A stretch of 64,000 bases of DNA. Source: Ligula intestinalis (taxonomy: Eukaryota; Platyhelminthes; Cestoda; Diphyllobothriidea; Diphyllobothriidae). This document shows, one piece after another, positions 1 to 11,030 of the stretch; the stretch's first letter is position 1, and each line of letters opens with the position of its first letter. The stretch lies in NCBI GenBank assembly GCA_036362985.1, contig JAYGXS010000002.1:96685883-96749882 (forward strand), given 5' to 3'. The notes under the pieces were generated by a model. That model saw only the letters and a program-made list of their open reading frames with translations. It was not told the DNA's origin and did not search any database. Made by a program: the position numbers and the translations under genes.

Positions 1-458
1 GAAGATTAGCAGTTATTCAGGACCTCGAAGATCTACAAACGGCTGAATCGTTCCTGGATATCCTGCATATATTTTATACATATTTGAAAGTGCTTCTAAG
101 CAATCAGGCGTATTGTTTTCTCAGTCTGCTTCAAATATTTGCAATACTCTACACACCGTCGGAAGATTTCCCTTATTTTGAATATCAGCCAATACACTAC
201 GTCACAATCACATAGGCAAATTTAAAATTTTGAATTAAATCGTTTCATTTACAACTAAAATGGACGTAAAAACTATTGCTTTCGATAATTCTACAAAACT
301 GCCAGCGGGGCTGGGAATCGAAAAGCGGATACATCGGGTGGAAGTCGAATGGCTTACCGATGGAGCTATAGAAGCGTATAGCCGTAAGGATCAAATTCAG
401 TCATCCAATTCAAAATATCTGTCCTCCTGCCAAGCGAACTAAAAGTCTTTAATGTTTA

Positions 459-1616
459 AGGGTAGCAACTCATAAAGATGAAGCCTGCCTATCATATTTT
501 ACCCTTCTTAACAAATTAACGAAACTTGAGGAAGTGGTTAATAGTCTTAGAGTGGAGCTGGAAGAGCTGAAGAAATTTTCTCGATTTCTCCCTAACGAGA
601 AAACACTGGCGATGCATGAACTTAAGGAATGGGACCTAACGTACGCAGTAGCAGCATCTCTCGCCGAAGCGTCTGCGCACAAAAATGATCAGGCAAGTAA
701 CATAAATGGTCAATTTGTCCTCGACGAGGAGCGCCGTGATCAAGATTCTACAGAAACATCTCTAACGATCTGCGGGACTAATATTCTGCGCCCAATCTCA
801 GCACATGAGGAAATTTTCGAATTAAAAACCCGGCTAATTATAGGCTCATTTTCCGGACCGAAAGTGCAAAATGTACCCAGTACATCAACCACTCCTTGTG
901 GGTTTGCTAAGGCTGCATACAAATCACAGAAGGAAAACAAAAATGTAGAAGGGGGGCAGCAGGAAGCCAGACCTGATCGGTGCCATCCCAGACTCCAAAA
1001 TAAGCCTATTTCTAGTGATGGTAGTGGAAACGCAAAGTCAAAAACTAATCCTAGCAACATCTCGGGGTCTTCCGATAGCAGTAAGACTGAAAATACATCA
1101 CGGGTTTCCCTTGACCGACAAAACTGCATAGTTGCTCAAGACGAGTCAAACGGAACTACAGGTAAGGTATTAGAGAAGTCGTCCATAAATCGTAAAAACA
1201 ACATTATCATACAAGGTGCTCCCGAGTCCACGTTTGACAGTACAACGAAACGAGTTGCACACGACTATGATCGAATACACGAATACGTCAGCGCTGTCCT
1301 AAAGAATGGGGAAAACTATACCGTCAATAAAGCCTTCCGTCTGGGTAAAGCAGACCTAGGCCACGACCTTCAAACAAACTCAAGGCCTCTCAAAGTTATA
1401 TTTGGTAACGATGGCTTGGCATCAAAACTGCTAAAAGGAAAAACGGCCTTACAAAATTCGCACAAGCAAGCGTTTTTTCAGCCAGAATACGAGCTGAGGG
1501 AGCGGATGAAAATGAGGCAACTAAGGATAAAATTGAGAGAGAGGACCGAAAGTGTGGCAAAGGGTCTGAAAATAAAAGGTAAGCAAATAATACAAGTCAA
1601 GGAGCCCTTCCTCTGA
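459..1616 (+). CDS. LINE ORF1 protein (nucleic-acid-binding, RRM-like C-terminus)
   Basis: ORF1 of the LINE, expected to bind element RNA in the RNP. The frame is open from 459 to the TGA at 1614-1616, about 385 codons with no stop. There is no ATG at its head; a GTG lies at 534, so the true start may be lost or upstream. Layout: a Lys/Glu-rich coiled-coil-like N-terminus (TKLEEVVNSLRVELEELKKF), a polar Ser/Asn/Lys-rich middle, then a basic block starting NNIIIQGAPES. That block runs through RPLKVIFGNDGLASKLL to QAFFQPEYELRERMKMRQL. The same layout (RPLKIVMQNNEHVNLIL, FFQPEYSLVERLK) recurs in LINE C at 21,613-22,026. The ORF2 frame is already open where ORF1 ends. Long intactness is unusual beside the decayed ORF2. 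Confidence 0.7.
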   Translation, partial: RVATHKDEACLSYFTLLNKLTKLEEVVNSLRVELEELKKFSRFLPNEKTLAMHELKEWDLTYAVAASLAEASAHKNDQASNINGQFVLDEERRDQDSTETSLTICGTNILRPISAHEEIFELKTRLIIGSFSGPKVQNVPSTSTTPCGFAKAAYKSQKENKNVEGGQQEARPDRCHPRLQNKPISSDGSGNAKSKTNPSNISGSSDSSKTENTSRVSLDRQNCIVAQDESNGTTGKVLEKSSINRKNNIIIQGAPESTFDSTTKRVAHDYDRIHEYVSAVLKNGENYTVNKAFRLGKADLGHDLQTNSRPLKVIFGNDGLASKLLKGKTALQNSHKQAFFQPEYELRERMKMRQLRIKLRERTESVAKGLKIKGKQIIQVKEPFL

Positions 1617-1651
1617 CCAAAACATGTTACGATGAGGGTTGGGCCTCACGG

Positions 1652-2203
1652 AGTAATCTGTCACTAAAGTTCCTAACCGCAAATGTACAAATCTTGTTTA
1701 ACAAGCTGGACGAATTAAAAAACTTGGTCGAGGAGTTGAAACCAGACATCATGGCTTTAACTGAAACCTGTATTTTAAAAGATATCGCTGATTCTGAATT
1801 ATCACTTAGAGGATATCAGCTTTTCAGGAAAGACAGAAAAACTAGGGGAGGAGGGCTTATAGTCAATGTCACTTGCAAGCTGACAGCCACGGCTGAAGAA
1901 CCGGCCCCAGCACGAGATGTGGAAATGCTAAATATTTATTTATCTGCTAAGTACACCAGGCCACTGACGCTTTTGGTGACATACCACCCGCCAAACCATT
2001 CTCATGACCAAGACACTATCCTCATAGCAGAATTGTATAGGGTTTGTGAGAAAAAATACATTCTTATCGTTGCGGACTTTAACGCTCCTGGTGTTGACTG
2101 GCAGACATGGACTGCACAGGGTCTTCAAGACAACTTCAATCACAAATTACTTCTATGGGCCACAGCCAAACTGCTCTGCCAAACCGTGGTTATTCTTACA
2201 TAA
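1652..2203 (+). pseudogene. LINE ORF2 fragment: AP endonuclease domain
   Basis: N-terminal part of ORF2, the apurinic-type endonuclease that nicks the target DNA. Motifs in order: FLTANVQ at the start, LKPDIMALTET (catalytic Glu), FRKDRKTRGGGLIVNV, then ADFNAPGVDW, which corresponds to the usual GDFN. The frame stops at 2201-2203 (TAA) shortly after the point aligning with FNWRLLALTL of LINE C. A further piece near 2300-2330 (PMGSIVHQ) corresponds to the SDH-type end of the domain, in another frame and with the His/Asp context damaged. No RT follows. Not functional as it stands. Confidence 0.75.
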
Positions 2204-2460
2204 GGCATTGGAGCCGTTTGCAAGTATACCTTGGCGTGGGTGGTTGTATAGCATCCAACCCATTAAGCACGGCGCTTGACCAACATGACACAATTATAAG
2301 TCCCATGGGGAGCATTGTCCACCAATTTAGTTTGATTTTCGCCCTTCCGATAATGTCTGAGACCATGGCTCACTGTTAAAAAGGTTCGTTCAATGACAAG
2401 CTGGGACGAGACACAAACCTCGGGCGTGTCCAACCTGGGGTTAGGGTTTGAACAGTTTCT

Positions 2461-5080
2461 GGCGATGGCCAAATTGACCTTGTCTATTTCGGGAGTACTT
2501 AATTGTCATGTTCATCTGTCCGCGGCCGCCTTCGAATGTTTATAGCAGCTCCTCCCGCATAAGCTCCAACACCGTAATCAGTCGAGCAATCGTGATCGAT
2601 CGGTGAACGTAAAACTTCCTTGGCCGGCAGAGCTTGAGCCTTTGGTCGGAACTTGGCTGGCTACCTAATCTTCAGGTTGTCATTTGACCTGTGCAGTGTC
2701 GATTTGATGGTTTGCTACCAAATTGCAAATACTTGTTGGCGAGCATACGTTAGCTTTCCACAAATTATCATCGAGCCAGTAATTTTATATAATAACGGGG
2801 TCAAATGTGAAACATGCGTTCAAATATATTCGTCATTTCATTCGAGTCAGTCACTGAAAAGGGTTGTGGTGGAAGGTTACGTGCTTATGAGGAGGTGGGG
2901 GTTTGGTGGAGCCGTACCGGAAGGGAGACACAGTGTAGTGTAGTATTACTTATGCCAGTTTGGTGATTGATAATAATAAACAACCTGATTTGACCGTTTG
3001 TGCTGCCCCAAGTTTGGAGCGTAATACTTCCCGTGAGCCTTGTGTTACATGTCGTGAACAAGATCGGTCACACTTCGGAATCATTTTTCTTCTTCTGAAC
3101 TTTTTCTACAGTTTATTGGCATGCATAACAGCGGAACCATAACGAAAGGAGGTTGTCAGAAGTATGAGCCAAAAAACGTCAGTGGCACAGGCCTGGAGGT
3201 GACTGGGTGCAGGGTTATTGAAGCCTATGCCAGATGGATACATCGATAGACTGAGTTCTCTTCCGCAACCCGAGTACTTGACTTGTTTCGATTTCAACGC
3301 TGTTGATTCAGTTCTCGAATTCATTCAGGAAACCTTAATGGTTTATGTTTGTCAGTGTTGAGGAAGACGCTTTATTATGAAAATATAATTCACAAATTTT
3401 CTGCAACCCACTTCCCCATTCAAAAGGAATATATGCAATCCCCAGTCGCCAGTGAGTGCAATGTTCGGCCTAGTGGATAAATTTCCTCGAAGATGTCATC
3501 AAACATAAGCTTAATTGGCCTGCTAGCTTCGCAACCTCGTGACTTCGTGAACTAATGATCTCATTGTAGATCAAATAAGCAAAAAGGAATAAACATCGGT
3601 TTCTTATGGGCGATGTAGGCAATCCGACATTAAGTACGGTCCAGAACACGTACAACGTGTCTAAGTTTGTAGCCACAGTGAGCCCCGGTGAGCATGGATG
3701 TAATTTTTTCAGTATCTAATCGTTGTCTATGATGATCTGCCTGTCTTATAGTCTTTGAATTTTAGGGCCGCTCACCACAATCGTGGTCAAACAAACGGAA
3801 AGATCAAACTTCGCAGACGAGAACGACTTCAGGTACTCACTGAAGACGCAAAAATTTGCCGGCTCGTTTAAAAAGCGACGCTTATGGGAAAAGAACGAAA
3901 CAAAAATCTGCTGGCCGAAGATCCATAAATGCACCGCGGGTTCCTCGGAGACTAAGGTCAGTCAAAAGATGACTGTTAGTCTGCACGAAATTTTTTTTCA
4001 ATTTTGCAAGGTTAACGTATAAATCTGTTGACAGTTTCGACAAAAAAAATGAAAAGGCGGTAACAAACTCAATTAAATCATTCGAGAAGGCCAGCAGCTG
4101 AAGTATTTCAGGAAAAGCAGGCTTACTAGACACTACAGTCAACAAGTATCGACTGGTGCCCAAAGTGACAGGTGATCAAGACATCAAAAATGTTGCTACC
4201 GAGGTCGCATATCTCATAAAACAATAACGTTTGGTCATATTTTACATGAACATGCAATGAAATCTTAGCGGGCAGCTACATAACTTTTATTTTTTAATCA
4301 GTAGGTTGAAACGTGCAGGCAAAATGTCTTTATGACAGGTAAAATACTTATCTTAACAATCCGGTGCTCTGAGGTGACGGCTTTTTGAGCTAAATAAGTA
4401 GGTCCAGTGAAGAAAATTACGAGTGAAAACCTGTTTCTTTTCAGGGAAGGGCGGAGAACCATTACTGAAATAAATGTTCGTTAATTTTGGTCTTCCTCTT
4501 TGCCCTAGGCTAGCTGCAGTGCAAGACCGAAATCTACGAACATTAAATAAATTAACAGCTCTCCGTCCTTTCGTGAGAAAAAAAAACAAGCACGGTTTTA
4601 ATTTGTAATGGTAGCGGTAGGTACATAGGCATCCGACAGTGGCTTCTATGAACAAATGAATCCCACGACCCACCTGTCCATTTAGACTAAACTATAGTTC
4701 ATAGAACAGGTTGGGAGTGCATACTGGGTGTGACTTCTTAAAAAGCCTACACAGGCAGTACTTATAGTATCCTATCTACTGGCCTCAGTAAGCATAATTA
4801 CTAGAATAAAGCCCTTTAAGAATAGGCGCGTACCTGTAGCAGCAGTATCGTAGCTCATACACTCGTATGTCTCGGCTTTATTAAGCCAACCTGTTGTTGC
4901 ACCTAGCTTATCTCATCGAAATCGATGGTTGAACAAGCAGTGCAATTGCCACAGGACAAAATTTTGGCGTGCGAATACCGGATGATCTGTTACCACCAGT
5001 TCACCATCCACGCCAAGAGATTTCGGCTGGTGGCCATTTCACAACGTTGGATAAATGTGTAACCTCTGACAAATGTTACC
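2461..5080. other. No recognised gene
   Basis: About 2.6 kb in which only short scattered ORFs (under about 110 codons) occur on either strand, with no motif I recognise. It does not resemble other parts of the window. It may be old intergenic sequence or a decayed repeat. Confidence 0.4.
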
Positions 5081-5084
5081 TTCA

Positions 5085-5265
5085 GTTACGGTGAAGTGAA
5101 TCCCGCGTCAGTAGGTTCTACAGGGGAGCGGGAAGGTGGAAACCTTACGGCAACGTGTATCGTGGCGAAAGATTCTGCAGGGGAGGGAGATGTAAACCTT
5201 ACGATGACGCGAATCCCACAGCGATAGGTTCTGCAGGTGAGGGGGTGTAAGCGTTGATCTTGTGG
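5085..5265. repeat. Minisatellite, about 3 units of 52-62 bp
   Basis: Three imperfect tandem units, each with a GGTTCTRCAGG- or GATTCTGCAGG-like core, a purine-rich run (GGGGAGGGAG-like) and AAACCTTACG or a variant. Cores lie near 5112, 5170 and 5227. It sits just outside the 3' side of LINE E, so it may be part of that element's 3' UTR. Confidence 0.6.
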
Positions 5266-5544
5266 GCTTCATGTCTGCGGGGGTGCACAATCACTAAAGT
5301 TCTGCTTGGCCGAGCACGAGTAGCCTGTTATTGTTTTAGGTAGCCTCCGTGTTAGAACTAGTACCATGACTAACCCCCCCGCGGTGATTTACGATTGCTA
5401 CCCAACCGTTAGTGACTATTGACACCCGATAAGGGGCACAATAGTTTTCTGTCCACTGCCAGTGTGTGTGTCAAAGCCCATAGTCTGATCAGGAGTCCCC
5501 GCCGGAATCCAAACTGGGAGTAGTTGGGAGACGGTGAAAAGCCG

Positions 5545-6623
5545 CAACCTCGACCGGCTTTAGCCACAGGTCCGTGGGAGGGAGGTGGTTGCCTTGCTAA
5601 GAACTGCAGGCGAACAGGTGACTGCAGTCATGCAGCGAGACGCCACAGTCGGCACAGCAGTCGGGTATGAATGGGTCGAGCCGGTGTTGGTACTGGCGAA
5701 GGAGCATGCAGTAGCCACTGCGTATCTGCGCCGGGATGTCGTCCCGAGGCCGCAATCAGAGGTGGGTAGTTATCCAAAAGGATTGGGGACGGAAACCTCG
5801 TTTATCCTCGACAATGACTCTAGAGTGGAGAGGCTGGAAGCCTGTCTTGGTGGTAGATCCGCGAGAAACGAGGCAACAGCTTATCTTGTGGAGTGCTAGA
5901 ATAGACGGTCGGACGTCGCGGCTGGGCTGGGATGCGTTTGCATTGGTGATATTGAGGATGTCCGAGTTGCGAAAAAGTCCGCCAGAATTGGCGGATAAGT
6001 TGCGTTTTGTAATGGGCGGCCGGGAGAACAGAAACCTGGAGATGAAGATGATCTATAGGCGACATTTTATAACAACTCGGGATCCTTCGGAGGGCAGCGT
6101 TCTGTGCTGACTGGAGGTGGTAGAGGCTGGAAAAGGTCACTGAAGGAGACCAGATTGTTGCCGCATAAGTGAGTTGCGGCTTGGCTAGCGCCTTGAAAGC
6201 AGTCGACAAATTCATTTTTTTCGCAGCCGCAGGATGTGCCTGCTAGAGCCTTGAGGACCTTGGTGCAGCGGCCTAAATTGCTTGCGGTCTCCCTGGCATG
6301 GTTTCTAAACCTGAAACGTGCATCAAAACGCACCCTCAGAGTTTGGGCTTGCGGATGAGTGGTTAGGGCGCCCTGTTGACGGTGATGACCGGGCGACGAT
6401 TAAACTCCTTCGGATGAAGTGTGAAAACAGTTACGGATGACTTAGCTGCCGAGATCTTCATTCCGCGCTGGGTGAGGAAGTTTTTGACAACAGGCATCAA
6501 CTCCGTGAGTAGCTGTGCAGCCTGATCGACGTCGTTGTGCCGGCAAAAGACCGTTACATCGTCCGTGTAGGATACCTCTTGCACAGGTGCCGGGGTAAGT
6601 GGGAGCTTTCGCATGTAGATAAG
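5545..6623 (-). mobile_element. LINE E, 3' half (RT C-terminal part and 3' region)
   Basis: Minus-strand remnant of a CR1/Jockey-type LINE. Starting at 6623 it reads LIYMRKLPLTP, then SYTDDVTVF (the YADD catalytic box as YTDD), then RGMKISAAKSSVTVF and TLHPKEF. It continues in shifted frames as VRFDARFRFRNHARETASNL, KVLKALAG, KALAKPQLTYAATIWSP and LQSAQNAALRR, the usual order of RT thumb and tail motifs. At least two frameshifts separate these blocks (near 6340 and 6200). The 5' side is cut exactly where LINE A1 ends, inside the box that normally reads GVPQG..LSP.LFN.YM. The missing upstream half resembles the element at 15,740-18,062. Confidence 0.8.
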
Positions 6624-6751
6624 TCACAGTAAGTCACTTAATTAAGGGAAGAAGGCTTTAGCCCTTGAGCTCCCTATTCAAAACCAAAATTGCATAATAG
6701 GTCCACCGTAACAATAGTAAATTATTCAAATGTACAAATGTAGGCTTAACA

Positions 6752-9370
6752 TCAGCGATAACTGTGAGCCATTTGCAAGGTTCTGCTACTTACACTTTGT
6801 TCATTATACCTGTCACAGCTTCTCAGCAAATGAGAATCAAGTTTGTGTTTAAAATTTTCAACAGTATCTGAGAGGACCACATCTTCCGGTAGTCCGTTAC
6901 ACGCTACCCTCGGAGAGAAGGCATTTCGTCGAACGTCGATACGGGCCGGTGTCCTCTGTAGTTTAAAAGAATGACCTCGCAAATGGTCAGTCGGAGCCAA
7001 TTCGAAGAAATCATCAAATTCTAGGGCGCAGTCTTGGCCTCTAACAACACGGTAGATTTGTATGAGGTCCCCACGGAGTTGCCTATAATTGAGAGGGAAA
7101 AGATCCAGTTCGGTTAGTCTGTCTTCATTAGGCAGATGACCAAGATTTTTGACCATCTTCGTAGCCCTCGCCTGCACTCGTTCCAGGTGCAGGTAATCCT
7201 TCTTGAACCACGGACGCCAGGCCTAGACAGCATACTCAGTGGGACCGAACAAACTATCCGTAGGTTTTCCTTAAGAGCTCCTTGTCAATTGTGATGAATT
7301 CCCACCTTATCGCAAACAGCACCTGTGTCGCGCGTTTAGCTGCCTTTACACACTGAGTAGATGGTTTAAGTGAAAAATGTATAAGAACACCTAGATCCTT
7401 TTTGTTCGTTCGCATTTGAAAGTGGCTGCCCATCGAGGAGGTATTGTAAGGAATCGTTCTCTTCATCAGTCCTGCTAGCACGGAGTCTTTAAACTACACA
7501 CTTACTCATGCTTAAGTGTAAAAGCGGACGAGCAGACCAGCAGCTAAGTCGATTGAGACTCTCTTGAAGCGCTTTCCTATCGGCGTCAGACCTGATGGCT
7601 CTCCTGAGTTTGACGTCGTTGGCAAAAATAATAGCGCTGCAACCCAGGTCGTTGACACAGTCGGTGATATAGATAATGAAGAGCAGTGGCAGGGTTTGAC
7701 TTTGAGTCACCAATGCACACAGTTTGCGATCGTCCTGTGAGAAAATCTGTAATCCATGCCAGCGGGTTTCCTCTTTTGCCAATTTCTGACAATTTAAACA
7801 TTAGACGCTTCTGTAGGACGCTGCTGAATGTCTTCTTGAAGTCCGCGTAGATGACGTCAACTTTACCATCTTCCTATAATGCGTGAGTCCAATGCTTAGT
7901 GGAGAGTAGAAGGCTGGAAACGCAAGAATGGTTCTTTCTGAAGCCATGTTGGAGCCCTGATAGTAGGTTTTTCTCCTCCAAGAACCCAATTTTCGTCTTC
8001 TTAACTATCGTTTCCATCACCTTACAGCAAATTCGAGTTATGCTGACGGGCTGGTAATTGTTGATCGTCGTTTGGGCTCCGCCCTTGTATATCGGGTAAA
8101 TATTTACCATTTTCCATTCAGATGTCAGTTTTCCTAGTTCAAATGAAAAACGAAAGATATGTGCTAGGGGCTCTGAGAGTTCGCTTACCAATTCTTGCAA
8201 CAACTTGGCTGGAATATTGTCTGGACCTGGTGACTTTGCTTATTTAGGGCTCTGCAGCTCCCTCTCAACTACAGATGTTGGAACGAGTATAGAATGAAGT
8301 AATGGACTGGCGTTTACAACAGCACTGTTTACACTGTACTGCATTTCTTCGGCGTCGGAATTCCTTGAGGTGTACTGGTGACCCAGTTTTCCTGAATAAC
8401 TTCCATTTCTTGTTCTTCTTCTTCAGTTGCCTGTTAAGGTCTTTCGTCAACCAGGCAGGAAGACTAGTCGTCTTGTGCACCTTGACCGGACAAAAGCGCT
8501 GAATCAGATCTAATGCAACCATCTTGAGTGATCGCCGATCCACCTCCGGCTCCCCCTTAAATAGGCAGTCCCAATTCACGGACGATAGTGAATTCTTTAT
8601 TGAAGTGAGATCTGCCTTCCATATGTTTAGCTGGTCCTCCGTTTTCATCAGCCATTAAGTATGGGCTGAGTCATCCCACATTAGCGTCATATGGTCGCTC
8701 GTACCGAGCGGAGCACTTAAATGCACTTCATCTATGTAGGATTAATCATTCGTGAAAAAGAGATCCAAACAAGTAGCTCGCTGGTTTTCTCAAAATCTGA
8801 CTATGCCTTCAACGTTCTGAACTAGACATAGGTCAAGCGTGAGATCCATTAATTTGGAACTAAAGGAAGTTGAAGCCCATTTCAAATATCAGGTTGTTCC
8901 ATTTAATTGCAGGGGCGTTGAAGTCACCAACAATGAGAACCTCCTGGTGGCTAGCAGCTCCTTTCACCAGACCAAGGAGCGAGTCATCGGCTCTACTCAG
9001 AATGTTTGGTGGCCGGTAAACGGCCAGGAATTCATGGTTCTGAGAATTCGCCTTCTTGATCTTTAACCAGAAGGACTCATACGCCAGGGCAACAGTGTGC
9101 TTTCTTTCAAAAACAGAGACTTCACTTCTGACATACACGACAACCCTACCTCCTTGTGGGTTTTGGCGGTCTTTGCGGAAAAGCTGGTATGCTGGAATCG
9201 AAATCTCCGAATCTGCAATTTCTGTTTTTAAGCCATGTTTCCGTTATGGCAACATCATCAAGTTTTCGCTCCGAAAGATCTGTCTTGAGTTCATCAATTT
9301 TTGAGGTAAGACTTCGGGCATTAGTGTAAAAAAAGCTCAATTAAGACTTATTCACGACTTTATGCAGGTG
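6752..9370 (-). pseudogene. LINE A1 ORF2: endonuclease and reverse transcriptase, decayed
   Basis: Blocks from 5' to 3' on the minus strand: MSFFYTNARSLTSKIDELK (9340), VAITETWLK (catalytic Glu), then a frameshift. Next come LAVYRPPNILS and LIVGDFNAPAIKW (8860-9138) and a linker at 8265-8648. RT follows: LAHIFRFSFELGKLTSEWK and NNYQPVSITRICCKVMETIV, then QHGFRKNHSCVSSLL (7874-8203). After that come a damaged finger/palm region, a frameshift, and IIFANDVKL at 7600-7640. The catalytic FADD is FAND here (codons 7615-7626), a changed Asp. RT tail: KVLFAIRWEFITIDKELL, RKTYG and RATKMVKNLGHLPNEDRL. At least five reading-frame breaks. Inactive. Confidence 0.85.
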
Positions 9371-9659
9371 GTTGCCCCTTGCGTGAGATTGCATGTAGTG
9401 AGCTGTCGGTGCTGATGGAGATGGACTGTTGTCCATCCCCACTAGGCTGTTAGTGTTATCAGCTTTCTTCAGAAGAGTGACCTCGGAACATGGACGATCT
9501 CCCTGTTCATAATTCGAAGATTGCACTCACCGAGTTCGCATATCCTTTTGAGTTCTACCATAAGAAAACTCCATTTCTCCCGCTCAGCAAGGGAAAAATC
9601 CCACTGAAAAAAACCATCGGGTGTGAGTATCTCAGTACTGGTTTCTTGCTTTAAAAAAG

Positions 9660-10320
9660 CTAAGCCTCACCCTTACTCTTCATAACAACCTTCAACGGTC
9701 TTGTTTGGCGCTGCTCATCTGTTGAGTCTGTTAAAAGGCCAATTCTGAATGCCTCAAGAACTTCGACTTTCTCCCCACCCTTTAGAAGGAATTTCAGAAA
9801 TTATTTAAATAACGTCCTGTTCTCTTCTTATCTTGATTTCGGGGTATTGGAAGTACCTTCTGTTATGCTTTAATGACGATGCAGTTTATACGAGTGGTAC
9901 TCAATTTCAACTGTCGTCCCCTTCTGCTTCTCTAGGGTTCGTTAGGAAAGATTCGCTTCGAGGTTCAGCGCTCCTGTTCGTTTTGGCCTGCGAAGGTGCC
10001 CTTTTTGTTTGGCTCGTGCTGAAGCTCGGCCAAATTTTATTAGCAATTGGGCTTGGTTGGCTTTTTTTTGGAGCCCCAGAGCGCTTCTTCGTTCTCTGGG
10101 AAGCCAGTGAGTTGACCGTTTCCCCTGTCCATGACAGACTACCAACTTCCTCAAGCACCCTCGCTGCCGGATCATTTTTGTGCATAGACACTTTGGCAAG
10201 AGATTTGTTTCTCCGTACATTAGGTTTCCTCGCTCAAGTTCACGCATCGCTGGTTTTTCCTCACGAGGGAGAAATAGAGAAAATTAGTAAAGCTCTTCAA
10301 TCTCAACTCTGAGAATATTA
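9660..10320 (-). pseudogene. LINE A1 ORF1 remnant
   Basis: Minus-strand remnant in two overlapping frames. One reads MRELERGNLMYGETNLL then LVVCHGQGKRSTHW (9942-10,247) and matches LVVCHGHGKRSTHW in A3. The other reads STSQTKRAPSQAKTNRSAEP (9907-10,191) and matches the A3 block STSQTKIVTSQARMNMSAES. The second, Ser/Lys/Gln-rich, is probably the genuine ORF1 frame. The RRM-like C-terminus found in the C family is hard to see here. Confidence 0.6.
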
Positions 10321-10504
10321 ACTACCTTCTTAACGTTTGTTAATTTGTTCAAAAGGGTAAAATAAGATATGGAGGCTTTATCTTAATGAGTTACATACCT
10401 TAAACTTTTACGACTTTTTGTTCGCATGGCAGGAGGAGATTTCAAAGAACTTCTTGATAGTGTTTCCGTAGTTAGTAACGGATTTTTGAAACGTATGCAA
10501 CATC

Positions 10505-10580
10505 CCGTGATAGCAAAGAGAGGTACGCGTTCGATTTCTACGCGGGGGGTCCAGGGTTCGAATCCTGGGTGTGGCATGAC
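10505..10580 (+). other. tRNA-like module 1 in the LINE A 5' region (antisense to the LINE)
   Basis: Contains a pol III A-box-like TAGCAAAGAGAGG (10,511-10,523) and a near-perfect B box GGTTCGAATCC (10,555-10,565). The T-arm can form CCAGG/CCTGG around the B box. No good 7-bp acceptor stem is present, so it is not a working tRNA gene. It lies on the strand opposite to LINE A1. The equivalent module in A3 is at 58,995-59,075, minus strand. Confidence 0.6.
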
Positions 10581-10954
10581 TTTTTTTCGTTGTTGCGATG
10601 ATATCGGAATTTCAAATGCAGGCAGTGGTGAACATTTCTTCCCGTCTTTCAAAGCGGTATCGCAAATAGCTTAATTTTATCTGTCACCATCTTTTCACAA
10701 CATATCGTTAATGAATCGAAAAGTAAAGTGGATTGTTTTGTTGACTGTTTATAACCGATTTTGATTGCTGTCATCCTGCGTCTTCATGTTGGAGTTGATT
10801 AGAAGCTCAACATGGTGTTCGTTAATTGAGTCCACTGAACTCCAGATACTTTTAGCCCTTTTAGTGGGGGGTGATTTCGCCGCATCAATCTTGCGACTTC
10901 TGCCCTCGAAATAACGACTTGGGCGTTTAATTAAAATTAAATTATAGTCTACGG

Positions 10955-11030
10955 TCGAAGTCGATGGTGGGGTGGTAACAACTGAAACCGACGCACTACA
11001 TGTTTTGGGTTCAAGTCCCTCTCGCGCCGC
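10955..11030 (+). other. tRNA-like module 2 in the LINE A 5' region (antisense to the LINE)
   Basis: A-box-like TGGTGGGGTGG (10,965-10,975) and B box GGTTCAAGTCC (11,008-11,018), followed by CTCGCGCCGCA, which resembles an acceptor 3' strand. The 5' acceptor strand is poor. A matching copy exists at 58,550-58,630 on the minus strand. Confidence 0.5.

Larger units (their letters stand above)
1..2460 (+). mobile_element. LINE (family C-related, CR1/Jockey type), 5' portion
   Basis: Retrotransposon fragment holding ORF1 and the first part of ORF2. The stretch from about 421 (CCTGCCAAGCGAACTA) onward matches the leader just before ORF1 in LINE A3 (about 59138). The first 30 bases resemble the 5' region of LINE A1 (about 11,160 on the minus strand). 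The endonuclease reading fades after 2203, but a degraded piece resembling the end of the domain (reads PMGSIVHQ, near 2300-2330) extends it to about 2400-2460. The reverse transcriptase is absent, so the copy is 3'-truncated or recombined. Outer limits are approximate. Confidence 0.75.

Noticed and set aside
5585..6110. Plus-strand ORFs of 104 and 124 codons
   Set aside because: They lie opposite the LINE E RT tail, which has recognisable motifs on the minus strand.
9833..10312. A 159-codon plus-strand ORF with hydrophobic stretches
   Set aside because: Lies opposite LINE A1 ORF1; A3 does not keep the frame on its corresponding strand.
10505..10580. Functional tRNA gene
   Set aside because: A and B boxes are present, but there is no matching acceptor stem and the second copy shows a mismatched T-stem.
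10426..10674. Plus-strand ORF with RGVQGSNPGC, and minus-strand ORFs reading PGFEPWTPRV
   Set aside because: Chance reading through the tRNA-like B-box region of the LINE A leader, a common artefact.
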